Assembly: GCF_035013165.1 (NCBI RefSeq) | Contig: NZ_JAYGJQ010000002.1 | Span: forward strand, 806,001-870,000 | Direction: 5' to 3' | DNA from: Bacteriovorax sp. PP10 | GTDB lineage: Bacteria > Bdellovibrionota > Bacteriovoracia > Bacteriovoracales > Bacteriovoracaceae | DNA: 64,000 bases | In this document: piece by piece, positions 25,560-34,481 of the stretch | Layout of the letters: every line of letters starts with the position of its first letter | Numbering within the stretch: position 1 is the stretch's first letter | Made by a program: the position numbers and the translations under genes | Notes under the pieces: generated by a model | What the model saw: the letters and a program-made list of their open reading frames with translations, nothing else | Told to the model about the DNA's origin: nothing | Database searches by the model: none

Positions 25560-26633
25560 TTAAATATTTTTAAAGGGAAGATGCTCGCTCAGTTTTAGAA
25601 TGGATTGCTCTACATGCACTTTCTCAGTTTCAATGAACTCAGCAATGGCATTTTGGAATGCAGGGTGTTTTATTTTATGAGCACTATAGGTGCGAACGGG
25701 TCTGAACCCTCTGGCAATCTTATGTTCACCTTGAGCGCCTGCTTCAAAAACAGCAATACTATTTTCAATGCAAAAATCAATTCCCTGATAGTAACAAAGT
25801 TCAAAGTGAAGATTTTCGACGTAGGAAGTTGAGCCCCAGTATCTACCGTAAAGCTTTTCGCTATCGTAAAAAAAGAGTGAACCGGCAATGGGGAAGTTAT
25901 TTTGACTAGCTTCCACATAGAGGATGTTTTTGCTCAGGTTCTTGAAAATCAACTCAAAGAATTCTGCATTCAAGTAATCAAAAGAGTTCTTATTCACAAT
26001 CGTCGAAATATAAAACTGGTACATCCTGTCGGCATGCTCTTTGGTCAGTTCATCACCAGTGTAGCGTTTGATAGACAGGTTATCGTACGATCTTTCCGTT
26101 CTTATATGCTTGGCCTTCTTCGATTTTAATTTAGAGAGAAAATCTTCAAAGCTTTTGTAACCAGGATTAAAGAAATGGTACTGGATACTTTCTCTTATCA
26201 AATAGTTATTTTTTTGAAATAAAGGAATTTCAGCGTTTGTTAAAAAAAGAAAGTGTGTTGAAGAAAAATCGTTCTTCATAAAAAAATCATCGTGCGCTTT
26301 TAATAATGCATCGGCCAGATTTTCATCAAAAGATTTCATTAAAAAGTGCTGAGTTGTCACTGGTGTAAAAGGAAGAAGAGAAGTGAGTTTAGGATAATAG
26401 GGAATACCATATTTTTCAAAAGCTTCTGCCCAACCCCAGTCAAAAATATACTCACCATAACTATGAGTTTTAATAAAACTCATTAATATTCCAGAGTCAT
26501 TTCGAGTAAAGGCCGGCGTCCATCCTGTTTCAGTTTTTACACTTCCACTTTGCATAAGTGCATTTAAAAATTCAAAATTTAAGAATGGATTGGTCTGTGG
26601 TTGGTGAAGAATCCACTCAGGTTTGTTTATCAC
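25560..26633 (-). CDS. GNAT/FemAB-like protein (DUF482 / PF04339 type)
   Basis: Start chosen at GTG 26633, with AAGG 6 bases upstream; it overlaps the preceding radical SAM gene by 17 bases. A GTG at 26687 would overlap by 71 bases and has poor spacing. 357 residues. The family signature is the C-terminal segment VFEAGAQGEHKIARGFRPV followed by TYSAHKIKHP, together with FHLELCYYQG-like LHFELCYYQGIDF. The fold is a tandem GNAT similar to FemABX amino-acyl transferases. The acyl donor and acceptor are unknown. Coupling to a radical SAM gene suggests a joint modification pathway, but this is inference. Confidence 0.82.
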   Translation of the reverse strand: MINKPEWILHQPQTNPFLNFEFLNALMQSGSVKTETGWTPAFTRNDSGILMSFIKTHSYGEYIFDWGWAEAFEKYGIPYYPKLTSLLPFTPVTTQHFLMKSFDENLADALLKAHDDFFMKNDFSSTHFLFLTNAEIPLFQKNNYLIRESIQYHFFNPGYKSFEDFLSKLKSKKAKHIRTERSYDNLSIKRYTGDELTKEHADRMYQFYISTIVNKNSFDYLNAEFFELIFKNLSKNILYVEASQNNFPIAGSLFFYDSEKLYGRYWGSTSYVENLHFELCYYQGIDFCIENSIAVFEAGAQGEHKIARGFRPVRTYSAHKIKHPAFQNAIAEFIETEKVHVEQSILKLSEHLPFKNI

Positions 26634-27627
26634 AACTGGCCTTGCCGCACTTATAGCTGCACATGTAATGGATTTTTTCGGAGTCACTCCATGAGTCTTT
26701 TATTTCTGTTTTAAAAATAGCATGGTTCATGATTTCAGTTGGCGTATGATGATAAATTGAATTGAAAAATGGGGCATATTGCTTTTCCATTTTTTCAATG
26801 TGGTATTCGCGCTTGCTTGAATCATCAGTATGTTTCCATCCAGCGATATGACAGCAAGGCCAGATTCTTCCTTCATGATCTATGTAGGCCGTTTCATCTC
26901 TCGAGCTTTCACAGTCAATTTCAATTGAATTTAATTTTTCTTTTGTAATCGTAAGATCTTGTCGGGTTAATTTAGGAAGTCTTGAAAGAAGTTCAGCTTG
27001 CTCGTTTGTTGATAAAATTTTGTAGTCAGGATGATAATCTTCAGCAAAATTCTTTTTCACTTCAAATTTGGCAAATCCAAGTTGCACTGAAAGCGCGCGG
27101 GCGGCTTCAATTTGATGTTCATTGTGATTAAAAACGATAAACATCCACATTGCACGGCCTCCGGCCTTGATAAATGTTTGTGCGTTTTCCATGACAGAGT
27201 TCCACGAAACTCCTCTGCGATAAATATGATTTGTGTCTTCTAGTCCATCAATAGCAAACTTAACAAATCTTCCACGCCCATTTAGACGAGAAGCAAGCCC
27301 CATCCAGAGATCTTTTGACCCAAGACTCCCGTTGGTGTGAAATATTAAACTTAAGTTTGGCCTGTGCAGATCTAGATAATCGAGTATTTCCAAAAGATGA
27401 GTACTGGCCATCGGATCGCCGTAATTGCCGCAGAATAGAATTTCTTCGAGTTCATTGAAATAAGGATCCAGCAAAGCTAGTTTGAATGACTTCGGATCTA
27501 TATGAATATTTTTTTCATAGTGATTATTTTCAGCACCTACAATATTTTGTCTGTAGCAATGTAGACACTTTGCATTGCAGGTGGATACTAAATCAATTTG
27601 AATAAAACGTATTGGGCGCTTATACAT
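26617..27627 (-). CDS. Radical SAM/SPASM-like protein
   Basis: 336 residues. The cluster motif CNAKCLHC (Cys17, 21, 24) lies close to the N-terminus, followed by LFCGNYGDPMAS, a GGEP-equivalent. The C-terminus contains a further Cys set (DCESSRDE, WPCCHIAG, MCSYKCGKASCD), consistent with a SPASM-like domain holding one or more extra Fe-S clusters. The middle forms the usual partial TIM barrel (FHTNGSLGS, KFAIDGLEDTNHIYRRG). The substrate is unknown. Its end overlaps the FemAB-like gene. The start at 27627 lacks a strong ribosome site. Confidence 0.88.
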   Translation of the reverse strand: MYKRPIRFIQIDLVSTCNAKCLHCYRQNIVGAENNHYEKNIHIDPKSFKLALLDPYFNELEEILFCGNYGDPMASTHLLEILDYLDLHRPNLSLIFHTNGSLGSKDLWMGLASRLNGRGRFVKFAIDGLEDTNHIYRRGVSWNSVMENAQTFIKAGGRAMWMFIVFNHNEHQIEAARALSVQLGFAKFEVKKNFAEDYHPDYKILSTNEQAELLSRLPKLTRQDLTITKEKLNSIEIDCESSRDETAYIDHEGRIWPCCHIAGWKHTDDSSKREYHIEKMEKQYAPFFNSIYHHTPTEIMNHAIFKTEIKDSWSDSEKIHYMCSYKCGKASCDKQT

Positions 27628-27740
27628 GCCTAAAATGATATCCTAGGTAATTTTGTTATTCTAGCGAATATGTGGGACATCATTTATTTGGACTGAAAAA
27701 TGCAGTAGAAGTATTAATATCATCTAAAGAGAAGGATATT

Positions 27741-30491
27741 ATGGGCAGTAGTCGTTATTCATTTTCTTTTCCAGGTAACCAAGTCACTGCACAAATAGCA
27801 AGAGACCTGGATTGGTCTATGCATCCTTTAGGGCCACCGGACAAATGGCCGCTGTGTTTAAAATTAAATCTCAATACTCTTTTTACAACTAAACATCCTG
27901 TGACGTTATTTTGGGGAAAAGAAAAATTCTTTTTTTACAATGATGCTTTTATTCCGATTCTTGGTGCTATCAAGCATCCTAAGGTAATGGGGAAGCCCGG
28001 GGGGGAAGTATGGCCGGAAGTCTGGAGGAGATTTTCATTGGAGCTCGATACTGTTTTAGAAACAGGTGAAGCCTCATGGGTAGTCAATAGGCATTCACCA
28101 ATCAAGCGGCCGGATAAAAGTTTGGTAGCTTTTTTTACCTATAGTATTTCACCATTGATTGATGAAAATGGAGTGATAGTTGGGTCCTTAGTTATTAGTG
28201 TGGAAACAACTGAACAAGTTCTTTCTGAAAGAAAAATTAAATTAGGTCAAAGAGAGTTACTCGAAGCGCTTAATCGTTTTAAAGAAATGAGTGAATCACT
28301 TCCGCAACTTGTCTGGACCAGTCTTCCTGATGGCCGCTGCAATTACTTAAATAAACAGTGGATGGAGTATACGGGGAAATCACAAGAAGAGATGTTAGGT
28401 GACAGCTGGATTGATACTGTTCATCCTGATGACCGGGAAAGAACTGAGGACAAATGGAAAGGAGCTATTAAAGGTTTTCATCCTTATGATATCGAATACC
28501 GAATTAGAAGACATGATGGAGTATACCGCTGGTTTAAAGCAAGAGGTTCACCTTTTAAAAATGAGGCAGGGAAAATAATCTTATGGTTTGGTACATGCAC
28601 AGATATTGAAGAGACAAAACAAGAGCAACTTAATTATGAAAAAAATGTTGATTTATCTCCAGCGATGCTTTGGATAACTGATGTTAGTGGATACTGTTCC
28701 TACCTGAGTAATCAATGGCACGAATTGACCGGTCAGCCGATAGAAGAAGGTTTAGGTTTAGGATGGCTTGAGTATATTCATCCTGATGATAAGTTCTATG
28801 CAGAAAAGGCCTTTAGTGATGCCAATAAAAATCATGAGCATTTTGCGTTTGAATATCGTTTAAGAATGAAAGATGGAAGCTACCGATGGTCAATCGATTC
28901 AGGGAACCCGCGCTTTGGTCCTCATGGTGAATTCTTAGGAATGGCCGGAACGGTCTTTGATGTTCATGAAAAAAAGCTGGCAGAAGAAGCATTAAAAGAG
29001 TCACGTGCAGATTTATACCGTGTTTTAATGCAGGCACCGTCAGGTGTCGCATTCTTAAAAGGGCCGGATCTTGTCTATAGTCTTGCCAACTCAAGGTATC
29101 AGGAAATATTTGCCAAAGGTGGGTCCATCATTGGCAAACCTATGCGACAGGCACTTCCACAAGTTGCGGAAACAAATTTTCGTATTTTTGAAAAAGTTTT
29201 TCGAACTGGTGAACCTTTTTCTGCTAAAGAATTTAAGTCAACAATGGATAGTGACAAAGATGTTTATTTAAATTTTTCAATTCAAAGAATTACGAACTCT
29301 AAAGGCGAGCCGGAAGGTGTGATTGTCATCGGCGATGATGTCACAGAACAAGTTAAAGATAGAATGGCCCGCGATGCACTTACTAAACAGTTGCAGGCCA
29401 TTGTTGAGAATATGAACGAAGGTCTGATTCTCTGTGATGAAAATGGAAGAATGCTTCTATGGAATCCTGCTGCTTGTAAAATGCATGGGCTTCACAAAGC
29501 TGAAGATGTTTTTGAATATTATAGTGCATACCCTAAAATGTTTCAGCTCTACAGTATTGAAGGAGATCTCCTTGAATTAGATGACTGGCCGATTACCCGG
29601 ACTTTAAGAGGTGAAACATTTATCGGGCAGGAATATATTATCGAAAGTCTTGAGACCAGCGATAGATGGATTGGCAGTTATAGCGGGTCACCAATATTTG
29701 ATAGTGAAGGAAGAATCGTATTTGCTGTAATGACGATTAGAGATGTCACTTCACGAATTGATTCAGAAAAAAATCTAAAAGATGCGATTAATTCTCGCGA
29801 TGAGTTTTTATCAATTATTTCCCATGAATTAAAAACACCATTGACCAGTTTGAAATTGCAAAACCAATCGGCCATAAGGAAAATAAAAAAAGGTAGTGTT
29901 GGTGATTTATCTACGGATAGATTGTCTGTCTTATTTGATAAAAATGAAAATCAAATTAACCGTGTGATCAGACTTGTTGATGATATGCTTGACCTGACCC
30001 GTATTCAATCTGGTAAATTTTCTTATAATTTTATTAAATGCGATTTGCATGAAGTGGCCATTGATGTGTATGAGAGATTTAAAGATCAATTTGAAAGTGC
30101 AAGCACATTGTTAAGCAATCTAAGCATAGAATCAGTCGTAGGTTTTTTTGACCGCGACAGAATTGAGCAGGTAATGGTGAATCTTCTGACCAATGCTCTT
30201 AAATATGGGAAAGGGAATGCAGTAACAATCAGACTTGAAGTACTCAGCAATGTGGCCCGACTTGAAATTCAAGATCATGGAATTGGGGTTAAACCGGAAA
30301 ATGTCGAAGTTATTTTTAAAAAGTACGAACGAATTGTTTCTGCTGATGAAGTCTCAGGATTAGGAATTGGATTATTTATTTGCCGTGAAATTGTCGAGGC
30401 CCACGGCGGGAAAATCTGGGTAGAGAGTATCTTTGGAGAGGGATCAAAATTTATTGCCGAACTTCCATTGGATGCTAATAATTTAAAGTGA
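27741..30491 (+). CDS. Soluble histidine kinase with five PAS domains
   Basis: The ATG at 27741 follows GAAGGA; codons upstream are unsupported. 916 residues with no membrane helices. PAS-type domains lie at about 25-160 (opening LGPPDKWP), 180-292 and 300-412 (both PAS_3 style with HPDD and YR-x-R-x-x-DG), 420-540 and 548-675. Then come HisKA with ISHELKTPLT (His695) and a HATPase with NLLTNALKYG, DHGIGV and GLGIGLFICREI. It should autophosphorylate in response to cytosolic cues such as redox, light or ligands. No receiver domain is fused and none is adjacent. Its H-box is nearly identical to that of the kinase at 31841-32959. Confidence 0.93.
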   Translation: MGSSRYSFSFPGNQVTAQIARDLDWSMHPLGPPDKWPLCLKLNLNTLFTTKHPVTLFWGKEKFFFYNDAFIPILGAIKHPKVMGKPGGEVWPEVWRRFSLELDTVLETGEASWVVNRHSPIKRPDKSLVAFFTYSISPLIDENGVIVGSLVISVETTEQVLSERKIKLGQRELLEALNRFKEMSESLPQLVWTSLPDGRCNYLNKQWMEYTGKSQEEMLGDSWIDTVHPDDRERTEDKWKGAIKGFHPYDIEYRIRRHDGVYRWFKARGSPFKNEAGKIILWFGTCTDIEETKQEQLNYEKNVDLSPAMLWITDVSGYCSYLSNQWHELTGQPIEEGLGLGWLEYIHPDDKFYAEKAFSDANKNHEHFAFEYRLRMKDGSYRWSIDSGNPRFGPHGEFLGMAGTVFDVHEKKLAEEALKESRADLYRVLMQAPSGVAFLKGPDLVYSLANSRYQEIFAKGGSIIGKPMRQALPQVAETNFRIFEKVFRTGEPFSAKEFKSTMDSDKDVYLNFSIQRITNSKGEPEGVIVIGDDVTEQVKDRMARDALTKQLQAIVENMNEGLILCDENGRMLLWNPAACKMHGLHKAEDVFEYYSAYPKMFQLYSIEGDLLELDDWPITRTLRGETFIGQEYIIESLETSDRWIGSYSGSPIFDSEGRIVFAVMTIRDVTSRIDSEKNLKDAINSRDEFLSIISHELKTPLTSLKLQNQSAIRKIKKGSVGDLSTDRLSVLFDKNENQINRVIRLVDDMLDLTRIQSGKFSYNFIKCDLHEVAIDVYERFKDQFESASTLLSNLSIESVVGFFDRDRIEQVMVNLLTNALKYGKGNAVTIRLEVLSNVARLEIQDHGIGVKPENVEVIFKKYERIVSADEVSGLGIGLFICREIVEAHGGKIWVESIFGEGSKFIAELPLDANNLK

Positions 30492-30500
30492 GCGCTCTAA

Positions 30501-31760
30501 TTATTTAGTTAAGCGCTTTGCAAACTGGGCCAGTCCATTAACAACCGATTGGTAAATATTATATTCAATCAATTTTTCTTTGCCAAAAACTTCAGTAAGA
30601 CGAGATCGAAGAAGTGGAAGCTGTGAAGTCCCTCCTGTAAGACAGACTTGATTGACGTCACTGATTTTCAATCCTGATTGTGTAAATACTTCCATCATCG
30701 TCGACATGATTTCATCGACTGTCGAGTTAAGGCTTTCTTCATAACTTTCCTTGGTTAAAGATTCATCAATCGAAATTCCAGGATAACGGTAATGAAAAAC
30801 AGCTTCAGGTTGAGACCCCAGTTTAACTTTTGTTTTTTCAATTTCATCAAATAGTGGAAAACCTAACTGACATTCAACTAAGGTGAAAAGTTGATTCATG
30901 TGACGTTCACCATCTGATGACAAAGCAAATTTCTGAATGTGCTGTAGGAATTCCCATGTATCTCGTTCGCGAAGGTGAGTGATGTGGGCCGGAGAGCATA
31001 TTTTGGTAAGCAGCTGACGAGGGAAAGTTAAGATATTATTTCCACCGGGAATTTTATATTCAAAGCGCGATCCAAAATGAGGAGCAATGAAATCTTTCAT
31101 CATCACACCATCGAGAGCATCACCGGCCTTAAAGATCCCACTTAAGCCCAAGATATCATCTTGTGAGTAAGCATTCTGATGAACTTTCATTAAAGTGAAG
31201 TCTGAAGTCCCTCCACCAAAGTCAGCAATCAGAACAATTTTTTGTTCATTAGAGTTTGCATTGTAATCAAGTCCCGCAGCAATAGGCTCCGGACAAAACA
31301 CAACTTCTTTAAATCCCGCAATCTCGCAGGCCCTTTGCATTCTATCCTGAGCAAGCTGATCATCTGCCTTATTCATTGAGTAAAGAGCAGGTCTTCCCAT
31401 GACAATTCTTTCTACATTTTCACCAACCACCAGGTTCGCGCGCTTTCTCATCTCACCGACAAAGACGGCGATGATTTCTGAGATGTTCATTGTTTTGTTA
31501 AAAACAGTTGTCCCTGCATAGTTACTTTCAGGAAGAAATTTTTTAACTGAGCGGAAGAATCGGCCTTCGCCATCGTTGTTTACGTACTCTCTTATGGCCT
31601 CTTTACCAAAGAACCATACGTTGGGCTCAGGTGTGTAGAGAAGTGAGCGCAAAACGTTGCTAGCATCCTTCTCCAGATTGATTGGTGTGATGACACCAGT
31701 ACTGGAAACGTGGCTCAGAAGTGAATTCGATGTTCCGAAGTCTACTGCATAGTATGACAT
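30501..31760 (-). CDS. Hsp70-family ATPase (YegD-like)
   Basis: About 419 residues, an Hsp70 nucleotide-binding domain without the substrate-binding domain. AVDFGTSNSLL is the phosphate-1 loop, IADFGGGTSDFTLMKV phosphate-2, EPIAAGLDY the connect region and VCLTGGTSQLPLLRSRL the adenosine motif. It matches YegD-type proteins rather than DnaK. The role is probably an ATP-driven chaperone-like or regulatory switch. Start taken at ATG 31760 (GGAA upstream), with an alternative ATG 12 bases before. It ends 9 bases from the convergent multi-PAS kinase. Confidence 0.88.
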   Translation of the reverse strand: MSYYAVDFGTSNSLLSHVSSTGVITPINLEKDASNVLRSLLYTPEPNVWFFGKEAIREYVNNDGEGRFFRSVKKFLPESNYAGTTVFNKTMNISEIIAVFVGEMRKRANLVVGENVERIVMGRPALYSMNKADDQLAQDRMQRACEIAGFKEVVFCPEPIAAGLDYNANSNEQKIVLIADFGGGTSDFTLMKVHQNAYSQDDILGLSGIFKAGDALDGVMMKDFIAPHFGSRFEYKIPGGNNILTFPRQLLTKICSPAHITHLRERDTWEFLQHIQKFALSSDGERHMNQLFTLVECQLGFPLFDEIEKTKVKLGSQPEAVFHYRYPGISIDESLTKESYEESLNSTVDEIMSTMMEVFTQSGLKISDVNQVCLTGGTSQLPLLRSRLTEVFGKEKLIEYNIYQSVVNGLAQFAKRLTK

Positions 31761-31840
31761 ATTAAATTCCATGGAATTATTTTAAAGCAGCAACTATTAT
31801 AGAAGGTTTTTGGATTTTGATCAAAGAGTAAAAAAAGGTG

Positions 31841-32959
31841 CTACAGCGGAAGCTCAATAATAAAGTTTGAGCCATGTCCCAGCTCACTTTCAGCTCTGAT
31901 CGTAGCATCGTGAAGATCGAGGATTTGGCGTGTAATATAAAGCCCAAGGCCTAGTCCACTAGTGACAGAAGACACTCTTTCAAAGCGCTCAAAGATACGC
32001 TCCAGGTTTTTAGGAGCAATTCCCATTCCTTCATCCTGGACATTGAATACGGCCTTATCACCTTGAGTGCGCAGACCAATAGTGACATTTTTATGAGGCG
32101 AATAGCGAATTGCATTTGAAAAGAGATTGTTGATCACTTGTTCAAGTTTATAAGAATCCCAGTTGCCGAAAACATGAGGAGCGATATCACTTTTCACTTG
32201 AATACCGACAGCTTCAAACTGAGGAGTGAATCTCTCGATAAGTTCATACAGAAGTTCTGAAAAATTAAAAACAGTTTTAGTGATATTTAATTTACCTGTA
32301 TTAATACGGGAGATATCGAGCATGTCATCAACCAGTTTATTCAGGCGATCAATTTGGTGAATCGTGTAGTCGAGTTGCTTGCGCATTTTATCAGGCAGTA
32401 AAGCTTCCGGTCTGACAATTTGTCTTCTGGTCATTTGAGTTTGAAGCTTAAGCGAAGTCAGTGGAGTTTTTAATTCATGACTGGCGATAGAAATAAATTC
32501 ATCGCGAATTTTTGTGGCCTCAATTTGAGACTCCAATAAACTTCTCACTTGAAACTGGCGTCTGCGTGAACGAAGAGCAACTTGAGTTGCACTAAGAAGT
32601 GTAAGCGGCTGAAGTGGACGCTCAAGCAAAGTTACATTTCCGCTGGTCACAAAAACTTCCAAACGTTTCATTTTGAATTGCTTACTTCTTGCTCCACCGC
32701 TAGTTAAGAGAATAATCGGAATATCTGACCACGGATTTTGAGTTGAGAGTTTTTCATTTAGAATATCGACACCTTCTTTTGTCAGTGCTTCTTCGGCAAC
32801 AATAATCACTCCGGCATTTTCATAATCCATCTGGCAAAGCTCATCGAGATCTTTTGTCAGTTTAGAGTTCACTGAATCGTGCTGCAGTACGGATGCAATT
32901 AATTTTGCGTCTTGTCCTGTTGGGCAGAGTAATAGAGCTTCTAGGTGTTTATCATTCAT
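31841..32959 (-). CDS. Histidine kinase with degenerate N-terminal receiver
   Basis: 372 residues. Residues 1-125 have the receiver topology (LLLCPTGQD; later PIILLTSGG; LLERPLQPL with the conserved Lys replaced by Arg). The phosphoacceptor Asp position reads VIIVAEEA, so it is probably a pseudo-receiver. HisKA follows with ASHELKTPLT (His161), then a HATPase with NNLFSNAIRYSP, DEGMGI and GLGLGLYITRQI. The ATG overlaps the end of the KaiC-like gene by 8 bases, indicating translational coupling. The pair may pass a signal from the KaiC-like ATPase to phosphorelay output, as KaiC/SasA does in cyanobacteria. That parallel is inference. Confidence 0.9.
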   Translation of the reverse strand: MNDKHLEALLLCPTGQDAKLIASVLQHDSVNSKLTKDLDELCQMDYENAGVIIVAEEALTKEGVDILNEKLSTQNPWSDIPIILLTSGGARSKQFKMKRLEVFVTSGNVTLLERPLQPLTLLSATQVALRSRRRQFQVRSLLESQIEATKIRDEFISIASHELKTPLTSLKLQTQMTRRQIVRPEALLPDKMRKQLDYTIHQIDRLNKLVDDMLDISRINTGKLNITKTVFNFSELLYELIERFTPQFEAVGIQVKSDIAPHVFGNWDSYKLEQVINNLFSNAIRYSPHKNVTIGLRTQGDKAVFNVQDEGMGIAPKNLERIFERFERVSSVTSGLGLGLYITRQILDLHDATIRAESELGHGSNFIIELPL

Positions 32960-34439
32960 TGTTAATTGAGTTCTCTCTAGAGTTTGAAGTGAATTCAGGA
33001 ACGCCTGTTAAGACACCTCTAAATTCGGTTAATGGCCTTCCAACTACCAGTCCATTTTTAGTAAAAATTAATTCTCTGATTGTTGTCTCATGCATACCTG
33101 AACGCTGCTTGATGACTGAAACGGCCTTTCTTACTGTTCCCGCATTTTCAAAGTAACGTGTGATGACGACAGTATCTGCAAGATAGGTCAGATCAATCGG
33201 CGTGTTCATCATGTGGCCCATCATTCCTTGTTGAGCGAGAACAAGTAGTGTTGCCACACCCTGGCCTGCAAGGAAAGCTAATAATTCATGCAACTGAAGA
33301 GTTAAGAATTGTTCCTGGGGCATGGCATGGAGGTATCCATTTAAACTATCAATTGAAACAACTTTAAAATTATCTTTTAAAACGGCCGTTCTTATTTGAT
33401 CAGCAAATTCTCCAGGCGATAGTTGAGCTGGATCAATTTTAGAAATTTTCATTGTTCCGGCATCAATATGTTTTTGGATATTCATACCCAGAGAAGTTGT
33501 TCTGGTAAGCAGAGTTCCCAGGCTTTCTTCAAAGGCGAAGACAATCGATTTTTCACCACGCTCAGCTGCTGCATAAGCATACTGAAGTGACAGTGTCGAT
33601 TTCCCTGTTCCGGCCGGACCTAAAAATAGTGTGCTTGTTCCAGCGTCCAGACCTCCACCTAAAAGATTGTCGAGTTCTTTAATGTCACTGCTAAAGCGCT
33701 CAACACTACGTTTAGAATCGTGTTGTGCGGAAATCATTCTTGGAAAAATATCCACTCCACCTTTTTTAATAATGTAGTCATGGAATCCACCCATGTATTC
33801 AATCCCGCGAAGTTTTACAATATTGAGTCTTCTGCGTTCATTTCCAAATTCAGGGTGAAGTTTTTGAAGATTGATAACTCCATGGACGATACTTTGTACC
33901 TGAAGATCTTTTGGACTGGTTGTAAGATCGTCGAGCATTAAAACCGTACAATCTTGTTTCGCAAAATACTGCTTAAGTGCGAGCATCTGTCTTCGGTATC
34001 GGAGTGAGCTTTCCGCCAGCATTCGCATTTCAGAAATTGAATCAAAGACAACTCGCTTTGGTTTAATTCTTTCGATTTCAGAATAAAGGACATCCATCGT
34101 TTGATTCATTTCAACTTCAGATGGATAAAAAATAGTATTTTGTGCTTCTGGTTTTAACTGTTCTTCAATTGATCCTAATTCCAGCATATCCAGTTTACTG
34201 ATATCCCAATTATGCGATTCCGCAACTGCTTCAAGTTCTTCACGTGACTCTGAAAAAGAAATATAAAGGCAGCGTTGCCCTTCAGCGATACCTTCCAATA
34301 AAAATTGAAATGCTAGTGTTGTTTTTCCTGTACCAGGTTCACCTTGCATAAGATAAAGACGGTTTTCTGGAAAACCACCATTTAAAATGTTATCAAAACC
34401 TTTGATTCCTGTTTTATAGCGAATTTGTTTTACTGACAT
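32952..34439 (-). CDS. KaiC-like double-domain ATPase
   Basis: 495 residues with two RecA-like KaiC domains. Walker A motifs are GEPGTGKT at 33-40 and GPAGTGKS at 274-281. Catalytic acidic stretches are YISFSESREE and VFAFEESLG, and Walker B regions are VVFDSISEM and VVSIDSLNG. The C-terminal segment LTYLADTVVITRYFE aligns with the KaiC strand that carries the Ser431/Thr432 phosphosites, here apparently Thr-Tyr. KaiC-like proteins form hexamers with slow ATPase and autokinase activity. No kaiA or kaiB is present. It is coupled to the following histidine kinase gene by an 8-base overlap, so it probably acts in stress or time signalling. Confidence 0.92.
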   Translation of the reverse strand: MSVKQIRYKTGIKGFDNILNGGFPENRLYLMQGEPGTGKTTLAFQFLLEGIAEGQRCLYISFSESREELEAVAESHNWDISKLDMLELGSIEEQLKPEAQNTIFYPSEVEMNQTMDVLYSEIERIKPKRVVFDSISEMRMLAESSLRYRRQMLALKQYFAKQDCTVLMLDDLTTSPKDLQVQSIVHGVINLQKLHPEFGNERRRLNIVKLRGIEYMGGFHDYIIKKGGVDIFPRMISAQHDSKRSVERFSSDIKELDNLLGGGLDAGTSTLFLGPAGTGKSTLSLQYAYAAAERGEKSIVFAFEESLGTLLTRTTSLGMNIQKHIDAGTMKISKIDPAQLSPGEFADQIRTAVLKDNFKVVSIDSLNGYLHAMPQEQFLTLQLHELLAFLAGQGVATLLVLAQQGMMGHMMNTPIDLTYLADTVVITRYFENAGTVRKAVSVIKQRSGMHETTIRELIFTKNGLVVGRPLTEFRGVLTGVPEFTSNSRENSINNE

Positions 34440-34481
34440 AAAAGTGTTCCTTGTTACACACTAAGGCCGCCTGGACTTATA

